54,454 nt of DNA from Megasphaera elsdenii (GTDB lineage Bacteria; Bacillota; Negativicutes; Veillonellales; Megasphaeraceae). The stretch spans positions 1 to 54,454 of the forward strand of contig NZ_JAJBQV010000016.1 of assembly GCF_020539865.1 (NCBI RefSeq), given 5' to 3'. The notes under the pieces were generated by a model. The model did no database searches and was not told the DNA's origin. It worked only from the letters and a program-made list of their open reading frames with translations. Numbering within the stretch: the first letter of the stretch is position 1; each line of letters begins with the position of its first letter. The translations under genes and the position numbers were made by a program. This document shows positions 53,496 to 54,454 of this stretch, piece by piece.

Positions 53496-54293
53496 CTATA
53501 AAGCGATGACGTCTAAATCATCTGGGATATACAGTTTTCCCTGATAATACCGGCATCCTTCGGCATGGTAACGCTGGCGGCGATGGGCCAGGTCCTTATC
53601 TTCCGTATGATAGAGGATCAGGTTCTGCACGCCCAGGCGGGCCGCCGTTTGGCAGGCATCTTTGACGGTAGAATGGTGTTTCTCATAGGGATGGAAGATA
53701 GCCGCTTCAGCATCGAGGCAGAAAGCTTCGTGAAGGAGCCATTTGCTATCCCGGACATAGGCTTCTTCCCAGGGCTGGTACGGTTCATCGCCGCAGCAGG
53801 TCAGTCTGCCATCGGCGAGTTCCAAAGAAAAGCCGAATTGTTTGGCCTTCGTCGAGCGGATATCGAAAAAGGTCACATCGTGACCGATGAGTTGACGCGT
53901 CTCCCCGTCGGCTACCGTAATGAGATGCAGGCGGTCATCGAGGAAAGCACCGTCTTTCGAGGACAACAGGGCCTTACCCATCGTGCGCAGCAGGGAAATA
54001 ACTTCTTCATGGCCGTAAATGACGGCTTCGCCATCATAGGTACCGCGCCGCCAGGATTGGCACATCATGCGCATGAGCCAGAGGATGCCCAAGAAATGAT
54101 CCACATGCTTATGGGTGACGAAGACCGTCCGCATATCCTGCCAGCGCAGACGGGCCTTTTCGAGTTGGCGTAAAAGGCCGTTCCCGCCGCCGCCATCGAC
54201 GAGCAGGTACTGACTGCCTTCCCGAAGGACGAAACATGTATCGTAGCAATGGGTCACTGTAGCGTTCCCCGTCCCTAACAGAGTCAAATCCAT
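53496..54293 (-). CDS. MBL-fold metallo-hydrolase (RNase Z-like)
   Basis: A 265-residue metallo-beta-lactamase-fold protein. The metal motif is THKHVDHFLGILWL near residue 60; a further His is in IFHPYEKHHSTVKDA and another in LILYHTEDKD near the C terminus. The start of the chain, LTLLGTGNATVTHCYDTCFV, is typical of RNase Z/ElaC-like and phosphodiesterase relatives. It could process tRNA 3' ends or hydrolyse another phosphodiester. ATG 54293 has AGGGA upstream; a GTG at 54305 directly abuts the preceding gene stop. Confidence 0.88.
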   Translation of the reverse strand: MDLTLLGTGNATVTHCYDTCFVLREGSQYLLVDGGGGNGLLRQLEKARLRWQDMRTVFVTHKHVDHFLGILWLMRMMCQSWRRGTYDGEAVIYGHEEVISLLRTMGKALLSSKDGAFLDDRLHLITVADGETRQLIGHDVTFFDIRSTKAKQFGFSLELADGRLTCCGDEPYQPWEEAYVRDSKWLLHEAFCLDAEAAIFHPYEKHHSTVKDACQTAARLGVQNLILYHTEDKDLAHRRQRYHAEGCRYYQGKLYIPDDLDVIAL

Positions 54294-54305
54294 AAGTCCC
54301 TGCAC

Positions 54306-54454
54306 CTACCGCGCGTTGGCTTCACCGCGGAAAATGGTACCGCGGCTAGCATCTACCGTGACAATTTCGCCGTTTTCCAGGGTGTCTACGGCATGAGCTG
54401 CGCCGACGACGGTCGGGATGCCGAGGGTGATGGCGACGATAGCCGATTCACTGG
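54306..54454 (-). CDS. pyk: C-terminal end of pyruvate kinase-like protein (partial)
   Basis: The last 48 residues of a gene that continues beyond the window. They read AIVAITLGIPTVVGAAHA then LENGEIVTVDASRGTIFRG, which is the PEP-utiliser mobile domain fused to the C terminus of Firmicutes pyruvate kinases. A PEP synthase or PTS enzyme I end would look similar, so the name is tentative. The TAG stop abuts the alternative GTG start of the MBL gene. Confidence 0.65.
   Translation of the reverse strand, partial: SESAIVAITLGIPTVVGAAHAVDTLENGEIVTVDASRGTIFRGEANAR

Overview
The window is a bacterial chromosome segment that looks like a Negativicutes genome (Firmicutes with an outer membrane), most likely a Megasphaera-like member of the Veillonellales. 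The Firmicutes side shows in the ctsR-mcsA-mcsB-clpC-radA stress operon, sigH, mini-RNase III, a T-box leader on cysS and SmpB/RNase R. The outer-membrane side is suggested by an ArnT-like GT39 transferase with a GtrB-like GT2 partner. Coding GC is about 55-63% in housekeeping genes. GTG and TTG starts are frequent. The species call is inference.

Region by region. (1) 113-7885, minus strand: the rimP-nusA-rnpM-ylxQ-infB-rbfA-nrnA-truB-ribF translation operon, with its promoter at 7971-7999 and a leader hairpin. (2) 7988-9978, minus: coaE, a lytic transglycosylase, tRNA-Leu(CAG) and an unrecognised gene. (3) 10126-15944: an accessory block with a DMT transporter, a GT39/GT2 lipid-sugar pair, a broken homocysteine methyltransferase and a frameshifted AGCS symporter. 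It separates mutM from coaE, which are often near neighbours. (4) 16134-28285, minus: mutM, polA, a small membrane protein, smpB, rnr, secG, sigH, rlmB, mrnC, cysS (T-box) and gltX. (5) 28286-29877: a tnpB-only IS element with a likely guide-RNA region, inserted between gltX and ispDF. (6) ispDF and a PIN-TRAM membrane protein (yacL type). (7) 32399-38100: an AT-richer accessory block with a PLD-helicase-DUF3427 protein, a Nudix hydrolase, a MalY-type aminotransferase and two small secreted proteins. It lies where disA normally sits between radA and yacL. (8) 38373-44264, minus: radA-clpC-mcsB-mcsA-ctsR with a ctsR promoter carrying CtsR-like repeats. (9) 44516-47882, plus: a heterodimeric ABC exporter. 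(10) 48065-54454: a VirK/YbjX-like protein, a flavodoxin/ferredoxin (EFR1-type) with an FMN hydroxy-acid oxidase, RNase H, threonine aldolase, a decayed tnpB, an MBL-fold hydrolase and the end of a pyruvate-kinase-like gene.

Regions 4 to 8 follow the classic Firmicutes block ctsR-mcsA-mcsB-clpC-radA-disA-yacL-ispD-ispF-gltX-cysS-mrnC-rlmB-sigH, so insertions and losses stand out: disA, cysE and yacP are absent, and two cargo segments interrupt it. Intergenic spaces carry a recurrent CACGT-loop palindrome, a six-copy heptamer and a nested palindromic terminator. The strongest candidates for an under-described system are the Nudix plus PLD-helicase module (32399-35683) and the tnpB element with its structured right end (28286-29830).
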